Shown one piece after another: positions 35,332 to 43,560 of a stretch of 64,000 nt of DNA. The stretch comes from Rhodocyclaceae bacterium (GTDB lineage: Bacteria; Pseudomonadota; Gammaproteobacteria; Burkholderiales; Rhodocyclaceae), in contig JAEUNH010000192.1 in assembly GCA_016791205.1 (NCBI GenBank), forward strand, positions 1-64,000, given 5' to 3'. The notes under the pieces are model-generated. The model did not search any database. It was not told the origin of the DNA and was given only the letters and a program-made list of their open reading frames with translations. The translations under genes and the position numbers were made by a program. Positions within the stretch are counted from its first letter, which is position 1. Every line of letters begins with the position of its first letter.

Positions 35332-36446
35332 GCGGTCAGCAGGCTGACATCGCAGCGGCCGGCCACCGCCATGCGCTCCAGCTCTTCCAGCACCGTGAAG
35401 CTCGCCTTCTCCATGGCCAGGGTGGCCTCCAGGGCCTTGTCCATCTCGCCTTCGAAGTAGCAGCGGATCGCCGCCACGGCGTTCTTGTGCACCTCGATGT
35501 GGGCCGGCTCGATTTCCCGGTAGCCGGGCAGGTGCGAGAAGCAGTGCCGGCCGTCGCCCTCGTAGTACCACTTGCCGAGACGGCAGGCGGTGTGGTTGGC
35601 GAAGTCCTCGACCTTCTTGTCGGAGACGCCGAGGAACACCTTGTAGATCTCGAACTTGTAAACAAGGTGGTCGAACTTGGCAGTCTCGACGAAGCTGCGC
35701 AGGGCCACCGCGGCAATGGTGCCGCTCATCTGGCCGGTGAGCTCCATCAGGCTGTGCATGTTGCGGGTCGCTTCCTGGCCGTCCTGGGCGTATTCGGTGG
35801 CCTGCTGCGGCGACAGCTCCATCATGGCCTTGACCTCGCGGGTCTCCTGCTGGATGGCGCCGACCAGGTTGGATATCTCGCTGGTGGCATGGGTGGTGCG
35901 CTCGGCCAGCTTGCGCACCTCATCGGCCACCACCGCGAAGCCGCGGCCCTGTTCGCCGGCCCGCGCCGCTTCGATGGCGGCATTCAGCGCCAGCAGGTTG
36001 GTCTGGTCGGCGATCTCCTTGATCAGCTGGACGATGCCGCCAATCTGCCCCGAGCGGGCATCGAGGTGGTCGACCTTGACGGAGGTGGCGTTGGTGCGCT
36101 CTGCCATGTCGACCAGGTTCGAGGAGATCCGCTCCACCGCATGCAGGTTGGCGTCCAGGGAGGAGGTGGCCTTGACGGACTGCTCGCGCTCGTCCTTCAT
36201 GGTCACGGCCAGCGTAGCCAGCGAGCCCTGCACCCGCATGGCGGATTCTGAATAGAGCTTGAGCCGGTCGAACAGGCTCTCCAGGCTGCCGGCCCGGCTG
36301 CGCAACTGCTGGCATTCGCGTGCCAGGCCGTCGCGTTCGGACTGCGCCTGCGCCAGCTCCGCCGCGCGGGCCTGGAGGGCCTCCTCCAGCCTGCCGATCT
36401 CCATGCGCAACGTCTTGTTTTCACTTGCCTGATTCGACCAGAACAT
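35328..36446 (-). CDS. soluble methyl-accepting chemoreceptor with CZB zinc domain
   Basis: The 372-residue protein has no transmembrane helix. An N-terminal coiled coil (about 5-60) leads to a short signalling domain whose hairpin tip contains [20 protein letters not shown]. The C-terminal CZB domain (about 250-365) shows the zinc ligands in FDHLVYK, CRLGKWY and [14 protein letters not shown] receptors of this build sense zinc or hypochlorous acid in the cytoplasm and often control chemotaxis-like or diguanylate cyclase pathways. No che genes are adjacent. Confidence 0.88.
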
Positions 36447-36545
36447 GATTCGCTCCCCGTCTTCGTGCTGCCAAGGATAACGGCCGGCCGGGCGGCAACT
36501 TTAGACGCGCCACCTGCAACGCCGAGGCAGCCCGTCAATTGTGGC

Positions 36546-36562
36546 TTTCCGACATTCGGAAA
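36546..36562. promoter_or_regulatory. 17-base palindrome upstream of the substrate-binding protein gene
   Basis: TTTCCGA and TCGGAAA are perfect inverted arms around a CAT spacer, located about 110 bases ahead of the substrate-binding protein ATG in a gap of about 225 bases. It has operator-like size and symmetry. The regulator is unknown, and the divergent chemoreceptor gene could equally be its target. Confidence 0.4.
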
Positions 36563-36671
36563 TCACGTATCGATCCGGCGAGGCGATCCGACTACGCTAG
36601 ACAAACCGCCAATAGAGGCCCGCGTTCCACAAGAGCGACGGGCCGGCGCAGACCACACAAAGGAGGACTTC

Positions 36672-37814
36672 ATGACCTGCATTTTCCGGCGGCTGGCCCT
36701 GGCCGCGCTCTCGCTCGCACTCGCTTCTCTGCCGTCCCTCGGTTCGGCGGCCCTGGTCGTGATCGGCCAGGTTGCCCCCTATTCCGGTCCGCTGGCGCCG
36801 ACCGGCAGCCACGTCGGCGCCGGCGCGCAGTTGTATTTCGACCGGGTCAATGCCGCAGGCGGCATCCATGGCGCCAAGATCCGCCTGATCACCCGCGACG
36901 ACGGCTACAAGGTCCCGGAAACCGTCAAGCTCACCCGCGAACTGATCCGCGAGGCCAGCCCGCTGGCCCTGGTCGGCCTGGTCGGCACCGGCAATGTCGA
37001 GGCCCTGGTCAAGGAACGCATCCTCGAGGAGGCCGACATTCCGGTGGTGGGCATCCGCTCGGGCGCCCTATCGCTGGTCTCGCCGGTGGTGCCGCAGCTG
37101 TTCCATACCCGCGCCAGCTACGCCGCGGAGGCCGAGAAGATCGTCCAGCAACTCGCCACCACCGGCATCCGGCGGGTGGCGATCCTGTACCAGGACGATC
37201 CCTTCGGGCAGGACGGCCTCTCCGGCGCCGAGAAATCGCTGGCAGCCCACAAGCTGGAGCTGGTCGCCAAGGCGCCTTACGAGAAGAACACCACCAAGGT
37301 CGAGGGCGCCGTCAAGGCCATCACCGCCGCCAGGCCCCAGGCCGTGATCATGGTCTCCAACACCGCCGCCAGCGCCGAGTTCGTCAAGCAATCGCGCGCC
37401 GCCGGCAACGACGCCCAACTGCTGGCGCTGTCGGTCACCGACGGGCCGCAGGTGGTCAAGCGCATCGGCAAGGAAGTGGCGCACGGACTGAGCATCGTGC
37501 AGGTGGTGCCGGATCCGGCCAGCCGGGCCCTGACGGTGGCCCGCGACCTGCAGGACGATCTGAAGAAGTTCGCACCGAAGGGCATCGAACTCAACCACAC
37601 CCTGCTCGAGGGCTACATCGCCGGCAAGGTGCTGGCGGAAGGACTCAAGCGCGCCGGCCCCAACCCGACGCGCAAGAAGCTGCGCGAGGCCCTGGAGTCG
37701 ATCCGCGATTACGACGCCGGCGGCCTGTTCATTCGCTTCTCACCGAAGAGCCACTCGGGGTCGGATTTCCTCGACATCACGATCCTCAGCCGCGAAGGCA
37801 AGGTGCTGAGGTAA
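36672..37814 (+). CDS. ABC transporter periplasmic substrate-binding protein (branched-chain amino acid type)
   Basis: The 380-residue protein has a signal peptide (ending near LGSAAL) and a type 1 periplasmic binding fold of the Leu/Ile/Val family, opening with VVIGQVAPYSGPLAPTG and containing FYLVA-like segments such as YFDRVNAAGGIHGAKI. An ideal AGGAGG site lies eight bases ahead of the ATG. No permease or ATPase gene is adjacent, so it may be an orphan used by a distant transporter, or a ligand-sensing protein. The ligand is not predictable. Confidence 0.88.
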   Translation: MTCIFRRLALAALSLALASLPSLGSAALVVIGQVAPYSGPLAPTGSHVGAGAQLYFDRVNAAGGIHGAKIRLITRDDGYKVPETVKLTRELIREASPLALVGLVGTGNVEALVKERILEEADIPVVGIRSGALSLVSPVVPQLFHTRASYAAEAEKIVQQLATTGIRRVAILYQDDPFGQDGLSGAEKSLAAHKLELVAKAPYEKNTTKVEGAVKAITAARPQAVIMVSNTAASAEFVKQSRAAGNDAQLLALSVTDGPQVVKRIGKEVAHGLSIVQVVPDPASRALTVARDLQDDLKKFAPKGIELNHTLLEGYIAGKVLAEGLKRAGPNPTRKKLREALESIRDYDAGGLFIRFSPKSHSGSDFLDITILSREGKVLR

Positions 37815-37839
37815 AAAATCGGTCTGCGTGACACGGCGA

Positions 37840-37856
37840 GCGGGGCGCCACCCCGC
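37840..37856. terminator. GC-rich hairpin in the convergent gap after slyD
   Basis: GCGGGG at 37840-37845 and CCCCGC at 37851-37856 can form a stem with a five-base loop between the stop codons of the substrate-binding protein gene and slyD. On the minus strand a T6 run (37812-37817 complement) follows only after about 23 bases, so it is not a textbook intrinsic terminator. Confidence 0.3.
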
Positions 37857-37861
37857 CGCGC

Positions 37862-38344
37862 TCAGTGGTGGTGATGGCCTTCGGGGCCGTGCACGTGGCC
37901 GTGCGTCAGCTCCTCTTCGCTCGCCGGGCGCACCTCGGCGACGGTGCAATCGAAGACCAGGGCCGTACCGGCCAGCGGGTGGTTGCCGTCGACCACCACC
38001 TTGTCGCCCTCGATCTCGGTGATGGTGTAGACCATCTCGTCGTCGCCGTCATCGGTGGCGCGCTCGAACTGCATGCCGACCTGGATGCCCTCCGGAAACA
38101 GCGACAGGCTCTCGACCCGCACCAGCTCGGCGTCGTACTCGCCGAAGGCCTCCTCGGGCAGCAGCTTGACCTCCAGCCGGTCGCCGACCGACTTGCCCTG
38201 CAGCGCCTCTTCGAGGCTGGCAAAGATCCCGTCGTAGCCGCCATGGAGGTAGACCAGCGGGTTGTGGCCGTCGTCGATGAGGTTGCCGTCCGGATCGGTG
38301 ACCCGGTAGCTGAGCGTGACGACGGTGTTCTTGGCGACTTGCAT
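37862..38344 (-). CDS. slyD: FKBP-type peptidyl-prolyl isomerase SlyD-like
   Basis: The 160-residue protein has a split FKBP domain with an insert-in-flap chaperone domain (about 70-120) and a His-rich C-terminus with the ending HGHVHGPEGHHHH, which can bind nickel. It isomerises prolyl bonds and acts as a folding and metallochaperone in the cytoplasm. The ATG at 38344 gives the normal opening QVAKNTVVTLSYRV. It follows the peroxiredoxin gene on the same strand by ten bases. Confidence 0.9.
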   Translation of the reverse strand: MQVAKNTVVTLSYRVTDPDGNLIDDGHNPLVYLHGGYDGIFASLEEALQGKSVGDRLEVKLLPEEAFGEYDAELVRVESLSLFPEGIQVGMQFERATDDGDDEMVYTITEIEGDKVVVDGNHPLAGTALVFDCTVAEVRPASEEELTHGHVHGPEGHHHH

Positions 38345-38354
38345 GGCGATCCTT

Positions 38355-38822
38355 TCAATCGAGCTGTTTGACGAGGGCCAGCACCTCGATCGCATGGCCC
38401 TTCGGATTGACGCCATACAATGCGTGACGCAGAACGCCTTTCCTGTCGATGACGAAGGTCGAGCGGACGATGCCCGGCTTCTTCACCCCGTCCTTTTCCC
38501 TCATCTGCCAGACGCCGTAGCGTTCGCAGACCTCGCCCTCGGTGTCGGCCAGCAGGCGCACCGACAGGCCGTGCTTGTCGCGGAATTCGGCGTGGCTGAT
38601 GCAGTCGTCGCGGGAGACGCCGAGAATCACGCAGCCGTGCCGGGCGAACTCGTCCTCGTGGTCGGAGAAATCGATCGCCTCGAGCGTGCAGCCGGGGGTA
38701 TCGTCCCGGGGGTAGAAATAGAGAACGGCGTGCTTCTTGCCGCGCAGCTCCGACAGGTCGAAGGGCTCCATGTCGGCATCGGGCAAGGCGAACTCCGGAG
38801 CGGCTTGGCCTGCCTGCAGCAT
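38355..38822 (-). CDS. Bcp-type peroxiredoxin lacking the usual resolving cysteine
   Basis: The 155-residue thiol peroxidase has the PrxQ/Bcp core, with the peroxidatic cysteine in PRDDTPGCTLEAIDF. The position five residues later, which holds the resolving cysteine in typical Bcp, is isoleucine. Other cysteines are near residues 70, 80 and 107, so a 1-Cys mechanism or an alternative partner is likely. It reduces peroxides in the cytoplasm. It precedes slyD. Confidence 0.88.
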   Translation of the reverse strand: MLQAGQAAPEFALPDADMEPFDLSELRGKKHAVLYFYPRDDTPGCTLEAIDFSDHEDEFARHGCVILGVSRDDCISHAEFRDKHGLSVRLLADTEGEVCERYGVWQMREKDGVKKPGIVRSTFVIDRKGVLRHALYGVNPKGHAIEVLALVKQLD

Positions 38823-38958
38823 GCAATCTCCTGGCGACGAAAAATCCGGAAACAAGTTTAACACCGGAATCCGCGGCCAACGCAAGGCCGGCCTGCCGGG
38901 CCTGGCCGCAGGCGCGAGTCTGCAATCGCCCGGACAATGATGATAGGCTTGGCGGGCC

Positions 38959-39465
38959 ATGAACGCGAGGAAACCCGTGATGAAAATACTGACGATCGGC
39001 CTGTGCCTGATGACCAGCCTGGCGGCTCTCGCCCAGTCGCCGGAGCGCTGGGACCTGCCGCTTGACGCACGCGACTGGAAGCTCGCCGCCGAGAACCGCC
39101 AGGGCCGGCTGACCGAGCGGATCTACGTCGCGCCCGGCGAGAGCGAATACTTCTGGAACGAGAAGATCGTCATCGCCCACCAGCGCCTGGCCTTCTCGCC
39201 GGACGATTACCTCACCGGCTTCCTGGAGTTTCTCAACGAGCATTGCCGGCCCTACAAGGTCAAGCCGCTGCAGCAGGAGCCGAGCGAGGTCTTCCTGCAA
39301 TGGGAAGGCGACTGCCGCATCACCGGCCAGCAGTTCGAATACCGCCGCGTCGTCGCTGCCAAGGACGGCGTGCATGTCATCGCCTATGCCGCCAAGACCA
39401 ACCGCCTCTCCGAGGCCAAGCGCCAGGCCTGGCTGGCCATGCTGCGCGAAGCCAAATTGAAGTGA
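38959..39465 (+). CDS. secreted protein of unknown function upstream of a macro-domain gene
   Basis: The 168-residue product has a signal peptide ([19 protein letters not shown], start could also be the ATG at 38980). The mature part of about 140 residues contains [30 protein letters not shown] and [12 protein letters not shown], with cysteines that could pair. The last codon overlaps the start of the macro-domain gene (GTGA). Similar short secreted proteins are annotated as hypothetical; I recognise no enzyme signature. Confidence 0.75.
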   Translation: MNARKPVMKILTIGLCLMTSLAALAQSPERWDLPLDARDWKLAAENRQGRLTERIYVAPGESEYFWNEKIVIAHQRLAFSPDDYLTGFLEFLNEHCRPYKVKPLQQEPSEVFLQWEGDCRITGQQFEYRRVVAAKDGVHVIAYAAKTNRLSEAKRQAWLAMLREAKLK

Positions 39466-39983
39466 CGGCTTCGCGCCTGCAGGTCGTCACCGGCGACATC
39501 ACCCGCCTGGCCGTCGACGCCATCGTGAACGCCGCCAACGAATCGCTGCTCGGCGGCGGCGGCGTGGACGGCGCCATCCATCGCGCCGCCGGGCCGGACC
39601 TATTGGCCTGCTGCCGCAGGCTGGGCGGCTGCCCGACCGGCCAGGCCAGACTGACGCCCGGCTTCCGCCTGCCGGCCCGGCACGTCATCCACACCGTCGG
39701 GCCGGTCTGGCACGGCGGCGGCCACGGCGAGGCCGATCGGCTGGCGTCCTGCTACCGCCATTGCTTCCGCCTGGCGGACGAGCACGGCATCGGCAGCATC
39801 GCCTTCCCGGCCATCAGCTGCGGGGTCTATGGCTATCCGCCCGCAGCGGCTGCCCGCATCGCCGTGACCGAATCGCGTGCCGCCCTGGCGGCGAACCCGC
39901 GACTGGAACGGGTGCTGCTCGTCGCCTTCGACGAGGCGATGGCCGCCCTGCTCCGCCAGGCGGCCGGGATTAGCGAAACCTGA
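39462..39983 (+). CDS. macro-domain ADP-ribose/O-acetyl-ADP-ribose hydrolase
   Basis: The 173-residue protein is a single macro domain. The ADP-ribose-binding motifs are [27 protein letters not shown] and [15 protein letters not shown], and the length matches YmdB/MacroD enzymes, which hydrolyse O-acetyl-ADP-ribose or remove ADP-ribose from proteins. It starts at a GTG that overlaps the preceding stop, so it is translated with the secreted protein. The role of pairing a cytosolic enzyme with an exported protein is unclear. Confidence 0.9.
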   Translation: MTASRLQVVTGDITRLAVDAIVNAANESLLGGGGVDGAIHRAAGPDLLACCRRLGGCPTGQARLTPGFRLPARHVIHTVGPVWHGGGHGEADRLASCYRHCFRLADEHGIGSIAFPAISCGVYGYPPAAAARIAVTESRAALAANPRLERVLLVAFDEAMAALLRQAAGISET

Positions 39984-40005
39984 TACGCCCCCGCAACGCC
40001 GCGGC

Positions 40006-40011
40006 TATACT
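40006..40011 (+). promoter_or_regulatory. candidate -10 element of the sulfhydrylase gene
   Basis: TATACT lies 34 bases ahead of the ATG of the O-acetylhomoserine sulfhydrylase gene. The following bases TGCCGG are identical to those after the typA candidate. No -35 element is clear. Confidence 0.35.
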
Positions 40012-40045
40012 GCCGGCTTTCATTCACCCACCCGCCCCCAGGACC

Positions 40046-41332
40046 ATGAAGATCGAGACCCTTGCCGTACACGGCGGCTACGCGCCCGAGCCCACCACCA
40101 AGGCGGTGGCGGTGCCCATCTACCAGACCACCTCCTACGCCTTCGACAGCACCCAGCATGGCGCCGACCTGTTCGACCTCAAGGTGGCGGGCAACATCTA
40201 CACCCGCATCATGAACCCGACCCAGGACGTGCTGGAGAAGCGCGTCGCCGCCATGGAAGGCGGCATCGCCGGACTGGCGCTGGCCTCGGGCCAGGCGGCC
40301 ATCACCTACGCCATCCAGACCATCACCGAGGCCGGCGACAACATCGTCTCGGCCAGCACGCTCTACGGCGGCACCTACAACCTGTTCGCCCACACCCTGC
40401 CGCAGTACGGCATCGAGGTGCGCTTCGCCGACTACCGCGACCCGCAGGCCTTCGAGAAGCTGATCGACGGCCGTACCAAGGCCCTGTATTGCGAGTCGAT
40501 CGGCAACCCGCTCGGCAACATCACCGACTTCGAGAAGCTGGCCGAGATCGCTCACCGCCACGGCATCCCGCTGATCGTCGACAACACCGTGCCGACGCCC
40601 TGCCTGTGCCGCCCCATCGAGCATGGCGCCGACATCGTGGTCCATTCGCTGACCAAGTATCTGGGCGGCCACGGCAACTCCATCGGCGGCATCATCGTCG
40701 ACTCGGGCAAGTTCCCCTGGGCCGAGCACAAAGCCAAGTTCAAGCGCCTGAACGAACCCGATGTCTCCTACCACGGCGTGGTGTACACCGAGGCGCTCGG
40801 CCCGGCGGCCTTCATCGGCCGGGCCCGCGTGGTGCCGCTGCGCAACATGGGCGCGGCCATCAGCCCCTTCAATGCCTTCCTGGTGCTGCAGGGCATCGAG
40901 ACCGTGACCCTGCGCATGGACCGCATCTGCGAGAACACCCTGAAGGTGGCGCAGTTCCTCAAGGGCCACGCCAAGGTCTCCTGGGTGAACTACGCCGGCC
41001 TGGCGGAGCACAAGGACCACGGCCTGGTGAAGAAGTACATGGGCGGGCGCGCCTCGGGCATCCTCACCTTCGGCGTCAAGGGCGCAGGAACGGGGAGCGG
41101 CCGGGACAGCGGCGCCCGCTTCCAGGACGCGCTCCAGCTCGTCGTCCGGCTGGTCAACATCGGCGATTGCAAGTCGCTGGCCTGTCATCCGGCATCGACC
41201 ACCCACCGTCAGCTCTCTCCCGACGAACTGGCCAGGGCCGGCGTCTCGGAGGACATGGTGCGGCTGTCGATCGGCATCGAGCACATCGACGACATCCTCG
41301 CCGACCTCGATCAGGCGCTGCAGGCGGCCTAG
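40046..41332 (+). CDS. metY: O-acetylhomoserine sulfhydrylase (MetY-type)
   Basis: The 428-residue PLP enzyme belongs to the Cys/Met metabolism family, with the phosphate loop SGQAAITYAI, the motif CESIGNPLGNITDF and the PLP lysine in HSLTKYLGGHGNSIGG. The length near 430 and the insert after the lysine fit O-acetylhomoserine aminocarboxypropyltransferase, which makes homocysteine (or methionine with methanethiol). It is not one of the shorter MetB/MetC forms. Its TAG stop forms CTAG with the stop of the convergent response regulator gene. Confidence 0.9.
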   Translation: MKIETLAVHGGYAPEPTTKAVAVPIYQTTSYAFDSTQHGADLFDLKVAGNIYTRIMNPTQDVLEKRVAAMEGGIAGLALASGQAAITYAIQTITEAGDNIVSASTLYGGTYNLFAHTLPQYGIEVRFADYRDPQAFEKLIDGRTKALYCESIGNPLGNITDFEKLAEIAHRHGIPLIVDNTVPTPCLCRPIEHGADIVVHSLTKYLGGHGNSIGGIIVDSGKFPWAEHKAKFKRLNEPDVSYHGVVYTEALGPAAFIGRARVVPLRNMGAAISPFNAFLVLQGIETVTLRMDRICENTLKVAQFLKGHAKVSWVNYAGLAEHKDHGLVKKYMGGRASGILTFGVKGAGTGSGRDSGARFQDALQLVVRLVNIGDCKSLACHPASTTHRQLSPDELARAGVSEDMVRLSIGIEHIDDILADLDQALQAA

Positions 41333-43560
41333 CGCTTCCGCAGCAGCGCGGCGAACTCGCCGGCGGGGACCGGCGGCGAGAAATAGAAGCCCTGCACCTC
41401 CTGGCAGCCCATCTCGCGCAGGGCGTCGAACTGCTGAACGGTTTCGACGCCCTCGGCGATCACCGCCAGACCGAGCATGCGCCCCAGGTTGACGATCATC
41501 TCGGCGATGGTGGCGCCCGAACTGCCGGACTTCAGGTCGGAGACGAAGCTGCGGTCGATCTTCAGTCGGTTGAGCGGCAGCCGGTGCAGATGGCCGAGCG
41601 AGGAATAGCCGCTGCCGAAGTCATCCACCGCAATGCTGACCCCGAAGCGCTTCATCTTGTGGAGCGTCTCGACCACCATCTCGAATTCGGCCAGGGCCAT
41701 GCTCTCGGTCACCTCCAGCTCGATGCGCCCCGGCTCCAGGCCGAAGCCCAGGATGCAGCGGCGCGCCATGCCGACGAAATTCGGATCGCGGAATTGCGCC
41801 GGCGAGACGTTGACCGACATGCGCAGGCCGCCAAAGCCGGCGCGGTCCCATTCGCGCAGCTGCTCGCAGGCCGAGCACAACACCCATTCGCCGAGGTCGA
41901 TGATCAGGCGCGAATACTCGGCCACCGGAATGAAGCGCTGCGGCGGGATGTTCTCCCCCCTGTCGTTGGTCCATCGCAAGAGCGCCTCGGCGCCGATCAC
42001 CCGGCCCGAGACGATCTCGATCTGCGGCTGATAGTGCAGCGACAGTCCCCGTTTGGCTTCGGCGGCGTGGCGCAGGTCGTGCAGCAGGTTCAGCCGCTGC
42101 CGGCTGGCAACCTGCATGTCGCGGGTGAAATACTGCCAATGCTCGCGGTGCTCGTTCTTGGCCCGCGACAGGGCGATGTTGGCGTTCTTGAAGATGTCCG
42201 CCCCCGAGTCCTCGGCCTCGGCCAGTTTCTCGAGGCCGATGAAGGGGTGGATCATCAGCGATTGGCCGTCGACCACGATCGGCTGGGCGAACATCGCCAG
42301 GACGTGTTCCGGCTCCAGCGCCGCATCGGGCCCCAGCAGGCCGAAGGTGTCGCCCGACACCCGGGCCAGCGCCACCTCGGGGGCGAAACCGCCGCGCAGG
42401 CGCCGCGCCACGGCCTGCAACAATTGGTCGCCAGTCTGATGGCCGAGCGCGGCGTTGATGTCCGAGAAGTGATCGATGTCGATCACCGCCACCGTCCAGT
42501 CCCTCGCCCCTAGCCGGATTCGCTCGTCGATCAGCGAAACGAAGCGCGCCCGGTTGGGCAGTTGGCAGAGCTGGTCGACGTAGGCGAAGGTATTCAGCTT
42601 GCGGAACAAGGCCACGTTCTCCAGCCCGGCGGCGATGCTGACGGAGAGCACCTCGGCCAGGCGGCGGCTGAATTCGCCGAGCGGCTTGTCGCTGCGGACA
42701 TACAGCAGCGCCTTGCCCTGACCGGCGCCCAGACACATGGCAATGCCGTGGTTCTCGTGCAGGCTGTCGGCGGACCTGCGGCAGAGCTCCAGCACCTCGA
42801 TCAGTTCCGGATCGGCGAGCGCGGACACGTCCCGTCCCAGCTGGTTTTCATAGCGGCCGATGGCCGCCGCGACATAGCCGCCGGTCTCGGCATCCTCCGG
42901 CGGCCGGCTGACGCAGAACACCCCCGAGGCCTCTGAGTCGCCGAGCACGGCGGCCATCTGGCGCAAGGCGCTGCCGGCGAATGATCCGATGTCGCGGTGC
43001 GAAAGCAGCGCCGGCGCGGCGCGGACGATGCGGTCCAGGCCGCGCTCGCTCTCCTGCACGCTGCAGATCTGCTCGTAGGAGCGGATCGCCGTGGTCAGCG
43101 AGGTGACCAGCCGGGTTCGGGTCAGCTCCGACTTGGTCTTGTAGTCGTTGATGTCGTAGTCGCGGATGACTTCGAGTTCGGGGGCATAGCCGGGCTGGCC
43201 GGTGCGCAGGATGATGCGGGTGTCGGTGCGGCCCAGCTCGCCGCGGATCGAGCGCACCAGCTGCAGGCCGGCGTCGCCGCTTTCCATCACCACATCGAGC
43301 AGCACCACCGCGATGTCTGCGGTCCGGCCGACGACCTCGCGGGCCTCGGCCGAGGAGTAGGCATGCAGGAACTCGAGCGGCCGTCCGGCGACGATCAGAT
43401 CGCGCAGGGCGAAGAGGGTGGCCGAATGCACTTCCCGCTCGTCGTCGACGATCAGCACCCGCCAGGTCGGCGCGTCGGAAGCCGGCTGAACCGAGTCGTC
43501 GGCGTCTTCGACGATGTCGACGAACTCCTCCACGGACGGCTTCCCTTTGCGCCGCTTCAT
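41329..43560 (-). CDS. response regulator with DUF3369, degenerate GGDEF and EAL domains
   Basis: The 743-residue protein has a receiver domain (about 30-155; phospho-aspartate in VLLDVVMESGDAG), DUF3369 (about 160-325), GGDEF (about 335-490) and EAL (about 505-740). The cyclase site reads RVSGDTFGLL instead of GGDEF, so cyclase activity is probably lost, but EAL motifs EALLRW, NVSP, ELEVTES, DDFGSGYSSL, KIDRSFV and EGVET are intact. It is thus expected to be a phosphodiesterase for cyclic di-GMP, triggered by the partner kinase that overlaps it by four bases (ATGA). Confidence 0.93.
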   Translation of the reverse strand: MKRRKGKPSVEEFVDIVEDADDSVQPASDAPTWRVLIVDDEREVHSATLFALRDLIVAGRPLEFLHAYSSAEAREVVGRTADIAVVLLDVVMESGDAGLQLVRSIRGELGRTDTRIILRTGQPGYAPELEVIRDYDINDYKTKSELTRTRLVTSLTTAIRSYEQICSVQESERGLDRIVRAAPALLSHRDIGSFAGSALRQMAAVLGDSEASGVFCVSRPPEDAETGGYVAAAIGRYENQLGRDVSALADPELIEVLELCRRSADSLHENHGIAMCLGAGQGKALLYVRSDKPLGEFSRRLAEVLSVSIAAGLENVALFRKLNTFAYVDQLCQLPNRARFVSLIDERIRLGARDWTVAVIDIDHFSDINAALGHQTGDQLLQAVARRLRGGFAPEVALARVSGDTFGLLGPDAALEPEHVLAMFAQPIVVDGQSLMIHPFIGLEKLAEAEDSGADIFKNANIALSRAKNEHREHWQYFTRDMQVASRQRLNLLHDLRHAAEAKRGLSLHYQPQIEIVSGRVIGAEALLRWTNDRGENIPPQRFIPVAEYSRLIIDLGEWVLCSACEQLREWDRAGFGGLRMSVNVSPAQFRDPNFVGMARRCILGFGLEPGRIELEVTESMALAEFEMVVETLHKMKRFGVSIAVDDFGSGYSSLGHLHRLPLNRLKIDRSFVSDLKSGSSGATIAEMIVNLGRMLGLAVIAEGVETVQQFDALREMGCQEVQGFYFSPPVPAGEFAALLRKR

